A DNA stretch of 64,000 bases, from positions 30,711 to 94,710 of the forward strand of contig BMPS01000008.1 of the NCBI GenBank assembly GCA_014647715.1. The letters run 5' to 3'. Position 1 is the first letter of the stretch. Each line of letters opens with the position of its first letter. Position numbers and translations under genes: made by a program. The DNA comes from Streptomyces cinereus. Its GTDB lineage: Bacteria; Pseudomonadota; Gammaproteobacteria; Pseudomonadales; Moraxellaceae. The notes under the pieces were generated by a model. The model had not been told where the DNA came from. It ran no database searches and saw nothing but the letters and a program-made list of their open reading frames with translations. Below are positions 38,253 through 47,621 of this stretch, in pieces.

Positions 38253-39785
38253 TTAGACATCTTTGCGGCGCATGTGGGGAAACAAAATCACATCACGAAT
38301 ACTCGGCGCATTGGTAAATAACATCACTAAACGGTCAATACCGATACCCTCGCCTGCCGTCGGTGGCAAGCCATAGGACAAGGCTTCGATAAACTCTGCA
38401 TCATAATGCATCGCTTCGTCATCGCCTGCGTCTTTCTCAGCCACTTGTTGTTTAAACCGCTCGGCTTGGTCGATTGGGTCATTGAGCTCGCTAAAGCCGT
38501 TGGCAATCTCACGCCCGCCGATAAATAGTTCAAAACGGTCAGTAATTTCGCTATTGTCATCGTTACGGCGTGCTAGCGGTGAGGTTTCGGCAGGATATTC
38601 TGTGACGAAGGTTGGTTGACGCAGTTTGGTTTCTGCGGTTTCTTCAAAAATGATGGTTTGCAGTTTGCCAATCCCAAAGATATCTTTAACGTCTTGTTTG
38701 AGTACGTTTTTGGCATAATCCGCTAGATAATCACGGTCTGCGATTTTGCTCATGTCAAAATTATCCGCGTATTTTTCAATCGCTTTGGTCATTGGCAAGC
38801 GTTCAAATGGGGCTTTAAAACTAATTGCTTCACCTTGATAATTAATCTCCGTGGTACCTAAAATATCGTTTGCCAGCTTTTCAAACATATTTTCGGTAAG
38901 TTTCATCAAATCTTCATAATCGGCATAGGCTTGATAAAACTCAATCATGGTAAATTCTGGGTTGTGACGCGCCGATACCCCTTCGTTACGAAAATTACGG
39001 TTAATCTCAAACACACGCTCAAAACCACCCACGACTAGACGTTTTAAGTACAGTTCTGGCGCAATGCGTAAAAAAAGCGGCATATCAAGCGCATTGTGAT
39101 GGGTGACAAATGGACGAGCCACCGCACCACCTGGAATGACGTGCATCATCGGGGTTTCGACTTCCATGTAACGCTCGTTAAGCATATACTCACGAATACC
39201 TGCGATGACTTTACTACGAATAATAAAGGCGTTACGGCTGTCTTCATTGGTCATCAGGTCAAGGTGACGGCTACGATAGCGAGCCTCAGTGTCGCTTAAC
39301 CCATGAAATTTGTCTGGCAGTGGGCGTAGTGATTTGGTCAATAACTGTACTTCGGTGGCATGCACAGATAATTCACCGGTGTTCGTACGAAATACATAAC
39401 CTGTCACACCAATAATGTCACCGATATCCCATGTTTTAAAGTCATTATAAATCTCTTCGCCCAAGTCGTTTTTGCTGACATAGGCTTGGATACGCCCTGT
39501 CATGTCGGCAATGGTGACAAAGCTGGCTTTACCCATCACCCGTTTGAGCATGATACGACCGGCGACTGTCACCATGACTTTATCGCTGTTTGCCAATGTT
39601 TCTTTGTCTTTATCGGCAAATTGCTGCTGCAAGTCTTGGGCATATTCTTTGCGTTTGAATTGGTTTGGGTAAGGGTTTTTACCTGCTTGTTTGATTAAAT
39701 CAAGTTTGCTGTGACGTTGTTTGATAAGTTCGTTGACGTCTTCGACTGGATGTTCATTTTCGGAAGTTTGCGATTGGTTTGACAT
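38253..39785 (-). CDS. lysS: lysyl-tRNA synthetase, class II
   Basis: Charges tRNA-Lys. 510 aa, normal length. OB-fold anticodon-binding N-terminal domain ([20 protein letters not shown]), class II motif 2 ([20 protein letters not shown]) and motif 3 ([12 protein letters not shown]). Last gene of a minus-strand series prfA - PLD-like - lysS; 15 bp separate it from the PLD-like gene, so they are probably co-transcribed. Confidence 0.98.
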   Translation of the reverse strand: MSNQSQTSENEHPVEDVNELIKQRHSKLDLIKQAGKNPYPNQFKRKEYAQDLQQQFADKDKETLANSDKVMVTVAGRIMLKRVMGKASFVTIADMTGRIQAYVSKNDLGEEIYNDFKTWDIGDIIGVTGYVFRTNTGELSVHATEVQLLTKSLRPLPDKFHGLSDTEARYRSRHLDLMTNEDSRNAFIIRSKVIAGIREYMLNERYMEVETPMMHVIPGGAVARPFVTHHNALDMPLFLRIAPELYLKRLVVGGFERVFEINRNFRNEGVSARHNPEFTMIEFYQAYADYEDLMKLTENMFEKLANDILGTTEINYQGEAISFKAPFERLPMTKAIEKYADNFDMSKIADRDYLADYAKNVLKQDVKDIFGIGKLQTIIFEETAETKLRQPTFVTEYPAETSPLARRNDDNSEITDRFELFIGGREIANGFSELNDPIDQAERFKQQVAEKDAGDDEAMHYDAEFIEALSYGLPPTAGEGIGIDRLVMLFTNAPSIRDVILFPHMRRKDV

Positions 39786-39800
39786 GATATTACCCTTTAT

Positions 39801-40589
39801 TTAAAAACTAAACAATTTTAATAATTTGTCAGCTAAGGATGTGCCTTTATCGTCTTGAATGGACACATCTAAATCCACTGACCAAACGGTGAAATAGCCA
39901 TACTGCCCCTTTTTGGTTTCACCGCCTGCTTGTTTACCTTTTTCCGTTAAGAAAATATTTTTACCTTTGGTTTCGATATACCCTAATTGCTCTAATTTTT
40001 CGCTTAACTCATTCGACTTTATACCGAGCTTATCGGCAAGTTTACTGATAGTTAATTTGTCAAAATTGCGTGGTTTTTTTGGCTCACTTGCCAGCTCATT
40101 TTTCGGCAATTCGCTTGGCTGAATTTCGACTTTTTTGGGTTCTACTTTATCGGCAGATACTTTGATTTCTTCACTAATGCGGATAATGCGTTGCACTTCT
40201 TCGTAAGTGTCGGCATATAGCTGGCTATCGCTATCACGACTAATCAACACGCCCATTTCGTTATTATTGACTTGGCTAAATTCGTAAAGATTTAAGCTAG
40301 TGATAATACATTCATTCTCATTCAGATAGCATTTGGCGTGTAAATTTTTGCAAAAACTGGTACGCACGAAATCCAAGCCTTTTAGCCAATTAATCTCTTC
40401 GGGCTGTAAATCACTTTTACCATATACAATGCGAATATCAATTTTTAGGCGATTTTTGTCTTCGAGTAATTCTTTAACTCGTTCATTGAGCTTTAGATAA
40501 GGGCTAATTAAAATAAGGCGGTCAGAAGCCTTCTTTATCATTTCTTCAAGATGATATGTCGTGCCACTGGTATTTAAAAATTTTGCCAT
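39801..40589 (-). CDS. PLD-like (HKD) protein with C-terminal winged-helix-like region
   Basis: 262 aa from the ATG at 40589, which has a GGGGAAG site and lies 1 nt after the prfA stop. N-terminal domain is a single phospholipase-D/nuclease fold: DRLILISPYLKLNERVKELL, then an HxK motif in KNLHAKCYLNENECIITSLN. One HKD motif per chain suggests a dimer. A Lys/Pro/Glu-rich linker leads to a helical LTISKLADKLGIKSNELSEK region like a winged helix. Possibly a nuclease or nucleic-acid binder. More A/T-rich and Lys-rich than its neighbours and not a normal part of a prfA-lysS unit; transfer is possible. Confidence 0.75.
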   Translation of the reverse strand: MAKFLNTSGTTYHLEEMIKKASDRLILISPYLKLNERVKELLEDKNRLKIDIRIVYGKSDLQPEEINWLKGLDFVRTSFCKNLHAKCYLNENECIITSLNLYEFSQVNNNEMGVLISRDSDSQLYADTYEEVQRIIRISEEIKVSADKVEPKKVEIQPSELPKNELASEPKKPRNFDKLTISKLADKLGIKSNELSEKLEQLGYIETKGKNIFLTEKGKQAGGETKKGQYGYFTVWSVDLDVSIQDDKGTSLADKLLKLFSF

Positions 40590-40590
40590 C

Positions 40591-41685
40591 TTATTCTTCC
40601 CCACTCACCGATGCCATCAAATCGGCTTGGTGCTCACGCAGTAGGCTGTCGAGAAGCTCATCTAAGTCACCCTGCATAATGGCATCGAGTTTGTACAAGG
40701 TTAAATTAATACGGTGGTCGGTCATCCGCCCTTGGGGAAAATTATAAGTGCGAATGCGCTCCGAGCGGTCACCACTACCGACCAAATTTCGACGCATATC
40801 GCTTGAAGCATCGATTTGTTTTTGTACTTTTTCTTGCTGAATTTTGGATACCAGCATTTTCATGGCTTTATCGCGGTTGGCGTGTTGGCTACGCTCTTGC
40901 TGACACTCGACCACCGTGCCTGTTGGAATATGGGTAATACGCACCGCAGAGTCGGTTTTATTAATATGCTGACCACCCGCCCCACTGGCACGATAAGTAT
41001 CGATACGCAAGTCGGCAGGGTTGATATCTACAGTATCGTCAATCTCAACCTCTGGCATCACCGCGACCGTACAAGCCGAGGTATGTACCCGTCCTTGGCT
41101 TTCAGTCTCTGGTACCCGTTGCACCCGGTGTGCGCCCGACTCAAATTTTAAGCGACCATATACGCCCGTGCCCGATACGCGGCTGATGATTTCTTTATAG
41201 CCGCCATGCTCACCTTCGTTCTCGGACAATACTTCCACTGTCCAACCTTGGGTTGCCGCATAACGCTCATACATACGGAACAAATCCCCGCTAAAAATTG
41301 CCGCTTCATCGCCGCCCGTCCCTGCTCGAATCTCTAAGAAGGCAGGCACTTTATCATTCGGGTCTTTAGGCAGCATCATCACATTGAGCACGTCTTCAAG
41401 CTCATTGATGGTGTCTTTGGCGGCTTGGATTTCTTCTTGCGCCATTTCTTTCATGTCGCCATCGCCCGTTGAATCTGACAGCATTTCTTCAGCGGTTGCC
41501 AAATCTTCTTCCGCTTGGCAGTATTTGCCCCATACATCGACCAATGCGGATAAATCACTGTGCTCAACCGATAATTCACGAAATTTTTTGTTGTCATTCA
41601 TGGTTTCTGGCTCAGACAGCATGGCGGTGACTTCTTCGAAACGGTCAGACATTTGGTCAAGGCGAAAACGTAAAGATTCTTTCAT
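40591..41685 (-). CDS. prfA: peptide chain release factor 1
   Basis: Ends translation at UAA and UAG. 364 aa, normal length. Domain with [14 protein letters not shown], the codon-recognition region, the peptidyl-hydrolysis motif [20 protein letters not shown] (GGQ) and [16 protein letters not shown]. Not followed by prmC/hemK as in E. coli but by a PLD-like gene. Upstream of the start are two copies of TTAAAAGTTTTGGC. Confidence 0.97.
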   Translation of the reverse strand: MKESLRFRLDQMSDRFEEVTAMLSEPETMNDNKKFRELSVEHSDLSALVDVWGKYCQAEEDLATAEEMLSDSTGDGDMKEMAQEEIQAAKDTINELEDVLNVMMLPKDPNDKVPAFLEIRAGTGGDEAAIFSGDLFRMYERYAATQGWTVEVLSENEGEHGGYKEIISRVSGTGVYGRLKFESGAHRVQRVPETESQGRVHTSACTVAVMPEVEIDDTVDINPADLRIDTYRASGAGGQHINKTDSAVRITHIPTGTVVECQQERSQHANRDKAMKMLVSKIQQEKVQKQIDASSDMRRNLVGSGDRSERIRTYNFPQGRMTDHRINLTLYKLDAIMQGDLDELLDSLLREHQADLMASVSGEE

Positions 41686-41831
41686 AATGATAGCTTAAAA
41701 GTTTTGGCTTAATTTAGGGCTTAAAAGTTTTGGCGCAATGTGCGCTTAAAAATACAAAATGGCAAAATAATCGGATATTTTGCCACATTTTGGGGGGATT
41801 TGCATGGGTTTCGTGAGAGGCAATAAAAAGC

Positions 41832-42989
41832 TTAGACTTTTTTGACCAACACCCCCCCAATTGAGTAACCTGCGCCAAACGAGCAAATCACACCCAAATC
41901 ACCTGACTGCATATTTTCTTGGTGCTTGTGAAACACAATCATAGGACTGGCTGAGCTGGTATTGGCATATTCTGCTAACACCATAGGCGCAATCGATTTA
42001 TCCGCTTCTTTGCCCAACACGGTGCGTAAAATCAAATCAATCATGTTGGCATTGGCTTGGTGCAGCCACATTTTTTTGAGCTGTTGTGGCTCAACGTGGT
42101 TTTTATGGAGCAGTTCAAGGATTAAATTAGACACGGCAGGACACACTTCACGAAATACTTTGCGACCTTCTTGCAAGAACAATTTGTCGGTCACAGGTGC
42201 GTCGATATCAGGATACATCGGCGTGCCAGCGGCTAAGAATTCACTGCGATCCAAAAAGCCGTATTCATTTTTAATATTGGTTGAAAACTGGGTAAACAGA
42301 TGACTGTCTAAAATTTCATAGCCTTTGGGTGTGGCTGTTTTTTCGTCAATCTCTTCGATAATCGTCGCGGTTGCCACATCGCCAAAGATAAAGTGGCTGT
42401 CACGGTTGCGCCAGTTGAGGTGCGCTGAGGTGATTTCGATATTGACCATGGCGACACGTTTGGCAGTGCCAGATTTGATCAGACCGACCGCTTGGGCGAT
42501 ACCAAAGGTTGCTGCGCTACAGGCGACGTTCATATCAAAGCCAAAACCGCCTTGCATACCAATGTATTGTTGGATTTCGATGGCGATGGCGGGATACACG
42601 CGCTGGAAGTTTGAACAAGCAACAATAATACCGTCTAAGTCTTTACCTTGTAAACCTGCATTGTCCAGTGCTTGTTTGAGTGCATCTAGACCCATTTCTG
42701 CCATGATGGACATCTCTTCGCCAAGCTTGCGATAAGGAATCACAGGCGCCATGATATCTGGGTTTAAAATTCCGTCTTTTTCCATCACATAGCGGGATTT
42801 GATACCTGAGGCTTTTTCGATAAATTCGGCCGTCGAATGCACGAGTGCCGTCTTCTCACCACGGGCGATGGCATCGGCATTTTTGGCATTATAGTTGTCA
42901 ACGTATTGGTTGAAAGTAGCGACCAACTCTTCGTTACTGATGCTGTAAGGCGGGGTGTATAATCCTGTGGCAGTGATACAAATACTCAT
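41832..42989 (-). CDS. beta-ketoacyl-ACP synthase III, long FabH-like form
   Basis: 385 aa; canonical FabH is ~320. Catalytic Cys in MNVACSAATFGIAQAVG, His in HQANANMIDLIL and Asn in YANTSSASPMIVF give the KAS III Cys-His-Asn triad. It condenses an acyl-CoA primer with malonyl-ACP. Long forms of this type are known beside normal fab genes in Pseudomonas and Moraxellaceae and have been linked to uptake of medium-chain acyl-CoA; that link is from family knowledge. No fab cluster near. Confidence 0.9.
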   Translation of the reverse strand: MSICITATGLYTPPYSISNEELVATFNQYVDNYNAKNADAIARGEKTALVHSTAEFIEKASGIKSRYVMEKDGILNPDIMAPVIPYRKLGEEMSIMAEMGLDALKQALDNAGLQGKDLDGIIVACSNFQRVYPAIAIEIQQYIGMQGGFGFDMNVACSAATFGIAQAVGLIKSGTAKRVAMVNIEITSAHLNWRNRDSHFIFGDVATATIIEEIDEKTATPKGYEILDSHLFTQFSTNIKNEYGFLDRSEFLAAGTPMYPDIDAPVTDKLFLQEGRKVFREVCPAVSNLILELLHKNHVEPQQLKKMWLHQANANMIDLILRTVLGKEADKSIAPMVLAEYANTSSASPMIVFHKHQENMQSGDLGVICSFGAGYSIGGVLVKKV

Positions 42990-43257
42990 ATTAGGATTCC
43001 TTTTCTAAACGTAAAACGGCAAGGTAATCATCTAGCTGTCGTCATCAATAATGATGCCGCGATGCATGCCATCAGGGATGATACTGAACAAACAGATGAT
43101 TAAAAATAGGGGCGTGGCTTATTATGCCTTGAAAATAGCGATAATGCGATAACTATGTTACAAATTATTTCATAGCCTTAAAAGTATAGAAAATAAAGGC
43201 GAGGGTTTTTTGTGGGCATACACTATCTATACTACTGTATCCCTGCTACTGTCTCAG

Positions 43258-44037
43258 TCAATCGGTGCTGCGATAAATCACTACTTGGTTAAACTGCTTG
43301 GCTTCATCCATATTGGGCAAAGTGGTTGTGTTATCCAACGTCGTTACCTTGTGATAGCGCGGGTGAGCAAAATTTTTGACGCGGCTATCAGCGACCCAAA
43401 CCTCATGCGCGTATTGTAAGAACACATCTAATAACGGCAAGTTGGCTTTGTCATACAGCACATCCGCGACCAACAGCACATCGACTTTATCGATGCCCAA
43501 TTGCTGTTTTAACTCAAATAAATTATCTAACAGCTCAACCGTTATCCCATTTAATTGCGCATTGGCTTGGCAGCTAGTTAGGCTCACGCTATCGATATCA
43601 CAGCAAATGACCCGTTTGGCACCCGCCATTTTTGCGGCAATACCGACAATCCCCGACCCTGCGCCAAAATCCATCACCACTTTATTGCGCACTATCTGTG
43701 GCTGCTGCAAAATATACTGCGCCAACACTTGCCCTGACGCCCATGCAAACACCCAATATGGACAATTATTCCACAGATTTTCTATCACCGCTGGCGTCAA
43801 ATCTTCATGACAGAAATCTGGATCAATGAGCCATAAATAAAAAGGTTGATTCGGCTTAGATAATAGCGGCACGTATGTCTTGGCAAGATTGGCGCTAGGC
43901 AACACTTGCTGCAATGCGGTAATCAGTCGATGAAAAACGGCTGATGCGCCAGAAGCATTTGATGGCATTGAAGTTTTATAAGCGGAAGTTTTATAAGTCG
44001 AAGTTTCAGCATCAGTCACGTAGAGATTTCCAGTCAT
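43258..44037 (-). CDS. class I SAM methyltransferase (ETFB/PrmA-like)
   Basis: About 259 aa from the ATG at 44037; starts at 44070 or 43968 cannot be excluded and none has a clear ribosome site. SAM-binding motif I is VMDFGAGSGIVGIAAKMAGA, followed by RVICCDIDSVSLTSCQANA and VLLVADVLYD. The arrangement resembles the protein-lysine/nicotinamide methyltransferases related to ETFB-KMT and PrmA. The first residues contain a 15-bp in-frame repeat (T-Y-K-T-S / A-Y-K-T-S). Substrate unknown. Confidence 0.8.
   Translation of the reverse strand: MTGNLYVTDAETSTYKTSAYKTSMPSNASGASAVFHRLITALQQVLPSANLAKTYVPLLSKPNQPFYLWLIDPDFCHEDLTPAVIENLWNNCPYWVFAWASGQVLAQYILQQPQIVRNKVVMDFGAGSGIVGIAAKMAGAKRVICCDIDSVSLTSCQANAQLNGITVELLDNLFELKQQLGIDKVDVLLVADVLYDKANLPLLDVFLQYAHEVWVADSRVKNFAHPRYHKVTTLDNTTTLPNMDEAKQFNQVVIYRSTD
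43970..44014. repeat. 15-bp in-frame repeat in methyltransferase N-terminus
   Basis: GAAGTTTTATAAGCG, GAAGTTTTATAAGTC and a degenerate third copy GAAGTTTCAGCATCA. Confidence 0.85.
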
Positions 44038-44069
44038 GGTGAAAAAATGAATGCATAAAAAAATGTACA

Positions 44070-44100
44070 AAAAAAGGAAGTTTTAAGCACTTCCTTTTTT
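44070..44100. terminator. terminator between folD and methyltransferase genes
   Basis: 10-bp stem AAAAAGGAAG/CTTCCTTTTT with a 9-nt loop; minus-strand T run ends folD. Confidence 0.85.
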
Positions 44101-44112
44101 AATTCAAACCCA

Positions 44113-44982
44113 TTATTTTGCTGCTGCTTTTTCTGCCGCTTCTACCGTTTGACGGATGAGTGTATTAATGGTCATTGGACCTACGCCACCTGGCACTGGG
44201 GTATAGCTTGAGGCAATAGCTTCTATACCTGTCAGCTCAATATCACCCACGCCACCGCTCGTGCCATCCGCATGGGTACGCGGATGAAACCCTGCATCGA
44301 CCACCACGGCGCCCGATTTAATCCAATCTTTTTTGATAAGTTCTGGTTTGCCCACAGCACCCACCACGATATCCGCTTGTTTGACCAATTCTGCCAAGTT
44401 TTGGGTACGTGAGTGGCAAATGGTCACGGTACAGTTGGCATTTAATAGCATCATCGCCATCGGTTTACCCAAAATCGCGCTACGACCCACGACCACCGCA
44501 TGCTTACCAGCAAGCTCAACGCCGTTTTTTTCTAATAAATACATAATGCCTTGCGGGGTGCAAGAACCATACGCAGGCTCACCCATCGCCATATTGCCAA
44601 AGCCTAAACAAGTCACGCCATCCACATCTTTTGCCAGCGCAATGGCATCAAAACAGGCACGCTCATCAATTTGGCTGGGCACAGGGTGTTGTAGCAAAAT
44701 CCCATGCACGTCTGGATTGTTGTTAAGCTCGGCAATTTTTGCCAATAGCTGCTCGGTGGTGGTGGCTTGTGGCATGGCAACTTTTAACGAATCCATACCC
44801 ACACGTTGACAGGCATTGCCTTTCATTTTGACATAAGTTGCAGAGGCAGGATCATCGCCCACCAAAATTGTTGCCAAAATCGGCGTGCGTCCAGAGTCTT
44901 GTTTTAACTTGGCAACCCGCTCGGCAAGTTCAGCTTCCATTTGTTTGGCATACGCTTTGCCATCTAACACTGTCGCAGTCAT
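44113..44982 (-). CDS. folD: methylenetetrahydrofolate dehydrogenase/cyclohydrolase
   Basis: Bifunctional one-carbon enzyme converting 5,10-methylene-THF to 10-formyl-THF. 289 aa. Catalytic Lys region [31 protein letters not shown], and NADP-binding [20 protein letters not shown], with C-terminal [16 protein letters not shown]. Single gene with its own terminator. Confidence 0.97.
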   Translation of the reverse strand: MTATVLDGKAYAKQMEAELAERVAKLKQDSGRTPILATILVGDDPASATYVKMKGNACQRVGMDSLKVAMPQATTTEQLLAKIAELNNNPDVHGILLQHPVPSQIDERACFDAIALAKDVDGVTCLGFGNMAMGEPAYGSCTPQGIMYLLEKNGVELAGKHAVVVGRSAILGKPMAMMLLNANCTVTICHSRTQNLAELVKQADIVVGAVGKPELIKKDWIKSGAVVVDAGFHPRTHADGTSGGVGDIELTGIEAIASSYTPVPGGVGPMTINTLIRQTVEAAEKAAAK

Positions 44983-45159
44983 GGTGGTTCCTCAATCAAT
45001 AACGAATCGGTCAACAAAAAGTCGGTTAGCAAAAAATTTGCGTTATTTTAACCGATTTTACGGCGTGATAACATCCATTGAAAATGTTTAACCGCTAAAT
45101 TAGCGCTCAAATACCTTTCACCATCCTTCATCACATCGCTTAAATGGCTAAAAAAGTCC

Positions 45160-45187
45160 TTGCACTTTTAAAAATTTTTGCTATCAT
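45160..45187 (+). promoter_or_regulatory. sigma-70 promoter for tRNA-Cys
   Basis: -35 TTGCAC, 16-nt spacer, -10 TATCAT, 18 bp before the tRNA. Confidence 0.65.
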
Positions 45188-45205
45188 AGCAAACCTAAAT
45201 GAAAT

Positions 45206-45279
45206 GGCTGGGTAGCACAGTGGCCATGCATCGGATTGCAAATCCGCGGACGCCGGTTCGATTCCGGCCTCAGCCTCCA
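45206..45279 (+). tRNA. tRNA-Cys (anticodon GCA)
   Basis: Acceptor GGCTGGG/CTCAGCC (one G-U), anticodon loop TTGCAAA giving GCA, T arm CCGGTTCGATTCCGG, discriminator U as expected for Cys, and encoded CCA at 45277-45279. Confidence 0.95.
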
Positions 45280-45371
45280 TTTTCATTTTGTGGTACTATT
45301 ATTTTGTTATTATGGGTGTTTTGTTATTATGAGTAAGCGATAAACGCGAAAAAATATCGTAAAAAAATTGC

Positions 45372-45399
45372 TTGCAAAGTTAACAAAACTGATTATAAT
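45372..45399 (+). promoter_or_regulatory. sigma-70 promoter for tRNA-Leu(UAA)
   Basis: -35 TTGCAA, 16-nt spacer, -10 TATAAT, about 59 bp before the tRNA. Confidence 0.7.
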
Positions 45400-45458
45400 A
45401 GCACCCACTTCTGACACAGACACCACACGACGCCAAGCGTCAGTGCTGTGACTACCCT

Positions 45459-45545
45459 GCCCGGGTGGTGAAATTGGTAGACACAAGGGATTTAAAATCC
45501 CTCGCTCTTACGAGCGTGCCGGTTCAAGTCCGGCCCCGGGCACCA
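45459..45545 (+). tRNA. tRNA-Leu (anticodon UAA)
   Basis: Acceptor GCCCGGG/CCCGGGC, anticodon loop TTTAAAA giving UAA, long variable arm (CGCTCTTACGAGCG), T arm CCGGTTCAAGTCCGG, discriminator A and encoded CCA. Confidence 0.96.
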
Positions 45546-45551
45546 TTGATT

Positions 45552-45583
45552 AAGCCTAAACTTTTACGTTTAGGCTTTTTTGT
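45552..45583. terminator. terminator of tRNA-Leu(UAA)
   Basis: 10-bp perfect stem AAGCCTAAAC/GTTTAGGCTT with a 6-nt loop and T run. Confidence 0.9.
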
Positions 45584-45636
45584 TGCCGGTTATTTTTTAA
45601 CTTTTACTTGTCATTTTTCAAATAATGTTTAGCTGC

Positions 45637-47409
45637 CTAAGTTAACGGCACCACTCTCATTACTTCTTCAAACGTGGTAATACCTTCGGCAATTTTTTTC
45701 GCGCCTGCCAGTCTTAACGGCTGCAATCCATCTTGGTAGGCTTTTTGCGCGATTTGCGACAAGTCAGCGCCTTCGCTAATCAATTTTTTAAGCGCATTAC
45801 TGAGCACCATGATTTCATACAACCCTACTCGCCCAAGATACCCGGTATTACGGCAATGTTCACAGCCAACGGCATGATTGATGCTATCTGGGGCTGCGGC
45901 TTTCCAAGGACTGACTAACGCCTGCCAAGTCTGCTGCTCAATGTCATTCATGGGCTTATTGGATTTGCAATGTGGACAAAGGGTACGCACCAAACGCTGT
46001 GCCATAATGCCCAAGATAGTCGCTGAGGTTAAAAACGGCGCAACGCCCAAATCATGCAGCCTCGTCAACGAACTGGGGGCATCATTGGTATGTAAAGTCG
46101 ATAACACCAAGTGCCCAGTCAGCGAGGCTTGTACCGCCATTTCTGCAGTTTCGGTATCGCGAATCTCGCCAATCATGATGATATCGGGGTCTTGACGCAT
46201 CAATGAGCGAATACCGTCAGCAAAGGTCAAATCAATGTTGTTCTGAATTTGCATTTGGTTAAACGACGGCTCCACCATCTCAATGGGGTCTTCGATGGTA
46301 CAGACATTGACTTCTTCTGTCGCCAGTTTTTTGAGGGTACTGTACAGCGTCGTGGTTTTACCCGAGCCTGTCGGGCCTGTGACCAAAATAATACCATTGG
46401 CTTTACGGGTCATGTCATCCCATTTTTGCAAATCCCGCCCTGTCAGCCCCAACTGCTCAAAAGAGCGCACCAGTACTTCTGGGTCAAATACCCGCATCAC
46501 CAACTTTTCGCCAAACGCAGTGGGGAGAGTCGATAACCGCAGCTCAGTTTCTTGACCTTTGGGAGTACGAGTTTTGAGCCGTCCGTCTTGCGGTTTACGC
46601 TTTTCAGCGACGTTGAGTCTTGCTAAGATTTTTATCCGAGCTACTACCGCGGTCATAATCCCAGTCGGCATTTGATAAACGGTATGCAAAATACCATCGA
46701 TACGAAAACGCACGTTGCTTTTATCTCGGCGCGGCTCTAAGTGAATATCACTGGCACGCTGGTCGAAGGCGTATTGTAATAACCAATCGACAATTTTGAC
46801 GATGTGTTGGTCATTGGCATCGGGATTTTCAATATTGGCGGCATTGCCCAATTGTAATAACGCTTCGACATTGGTGATATCGGCATCTGCGCGTTTTTGC
46901 TGATGGTTTGCCCCCGCAATGGCTTTGGTGACTTGATAAAATTCTTGGCGATAGCGGTTGATTTGCTCAGGACTGATTAATACGGTTTTGATTTTTTTGG
47001 GCGACACGATATGCGCAATATTGAGCTGCCAATCTTGATAAAACGGCTGGTCAGTGCCGATTTCCACCGTATCTTGGGTGACGGCGACTGGCAAAATGTA
47101 CTGCGAGCGCGCATATTCAAATGACATAATCGATGTCACTGAGGGCACATCGGTTTTCAGCGGGTCAATGCGTACATAATCAACGCCTGCTTTTTGTGCC
47201 AACCAGCGATTGAGCTGATCAAGACTGAGTGCCATTTGCGTGGTTTTATCGACCAGATGAAAGCCTGCAACCACTTGCAAGGGATGCAAGGTTTTGCGGT
47301 TATGGGTCATCACCAAATTATAATCACGTTGGTCAATGATGCCATCTTTTAGCAGTTCATCAAGACACCAACGGGTATCAATTATCATTGAAAAAGCATT
47401 GGAGAGCAT
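45637..47409 (-). CDS. GspE/PilB-family type II secretion or pilus ATPase
   Basis: About 590 aa from the ATG at 47409 (a start at 47445 is also open). N-terminal MshEN-type domain, then the secretion ATPase core: Walker A GPTGSGKTTTLYSTLKKL, Asp box TIEDPIEM, Walker B RQDPDIIMIGEIRD, His box GHLVLSTLHTND. A tetracysteine zinc motif follows (LCPHCK ... CEHCRNTGY). It powers assembly of a pseudopilus or pilus from the cytoplasm. No other gsp or pil genes are near, so GspE versus PilB cannot be decided from context. Confidence 0.9.
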   Translation of the reverse strand: MLSNAFSMIIDTRWCLDELLKDGIIDQRDYNLVMTHNRKTLHPLQVVAGFHLVDKTTQMALSLDQLNRWLAQKAGVDYVRIDPLKTDVPSVTSIMSFEYARSQYILPVAVTQDTVEIGTDQPFYQDWQLNIAHIVSPKKIKTVLISPEQINRYRQEFYQVTKAIAGANHQQKRADADITNVEALLQLGNAANIENPDANDQHIVKIVDWLLQYAFDQRASDIHLEPRRDKSNVRFRIDGILHTVYQMPTGIMTAVVARIKILARLNVAEKRKPQDGRLKTRTPKGQETELRLSTLPTAFGEKLVMRVFDPEVLVRSFEQLGLTGRDLQKWDDMTRKANGIILVTGPTGSGKTTTLYSTLKKLATEEVNVCTIEDPIEMVEPSFNQMQIQNNIDLTFADGIRSLMRQDPDIIMIGEIRDTETAEMAVQASLTGHLVLSTLHTNDAPSSLTRLHDLGVAPFLTSATILGIMAQRLVRTLCPHCKSNKPMNDIEQQTWQALVSPWKAAAPDSINHAVGCEHCRNTGYLGRVGLYEIMVLSNALKKLISEGADLSQIAQKAYQDGLQPLRLAGAKKIAEGITTFEEVMRVVPLT

Positions 47410-47621
47410 AGGGTTTCCAAAACGATTGCGCCAATAGAATAGCAATTAGGGTCAATTAGGGACATTCTAGGGCAATTGGGTTAAAAGATTAAAATTATCA
47501 TAAAAATGAGTAAAATAAATCACCATGCTATCCATCGGTATGGCTAGATAACCTATATCAACAATGACAATATAGTATCGACAACGTGGTATCAACAATA
47601 TAGGCAAGAGTATAAGGGTAA

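Noticed and set aside
43376..43810. 144-codon frame antisense to the methyltransferase
   Set aside because: Fully inside a gene with clear SAM motifs; composition is that of an antisense shadow.
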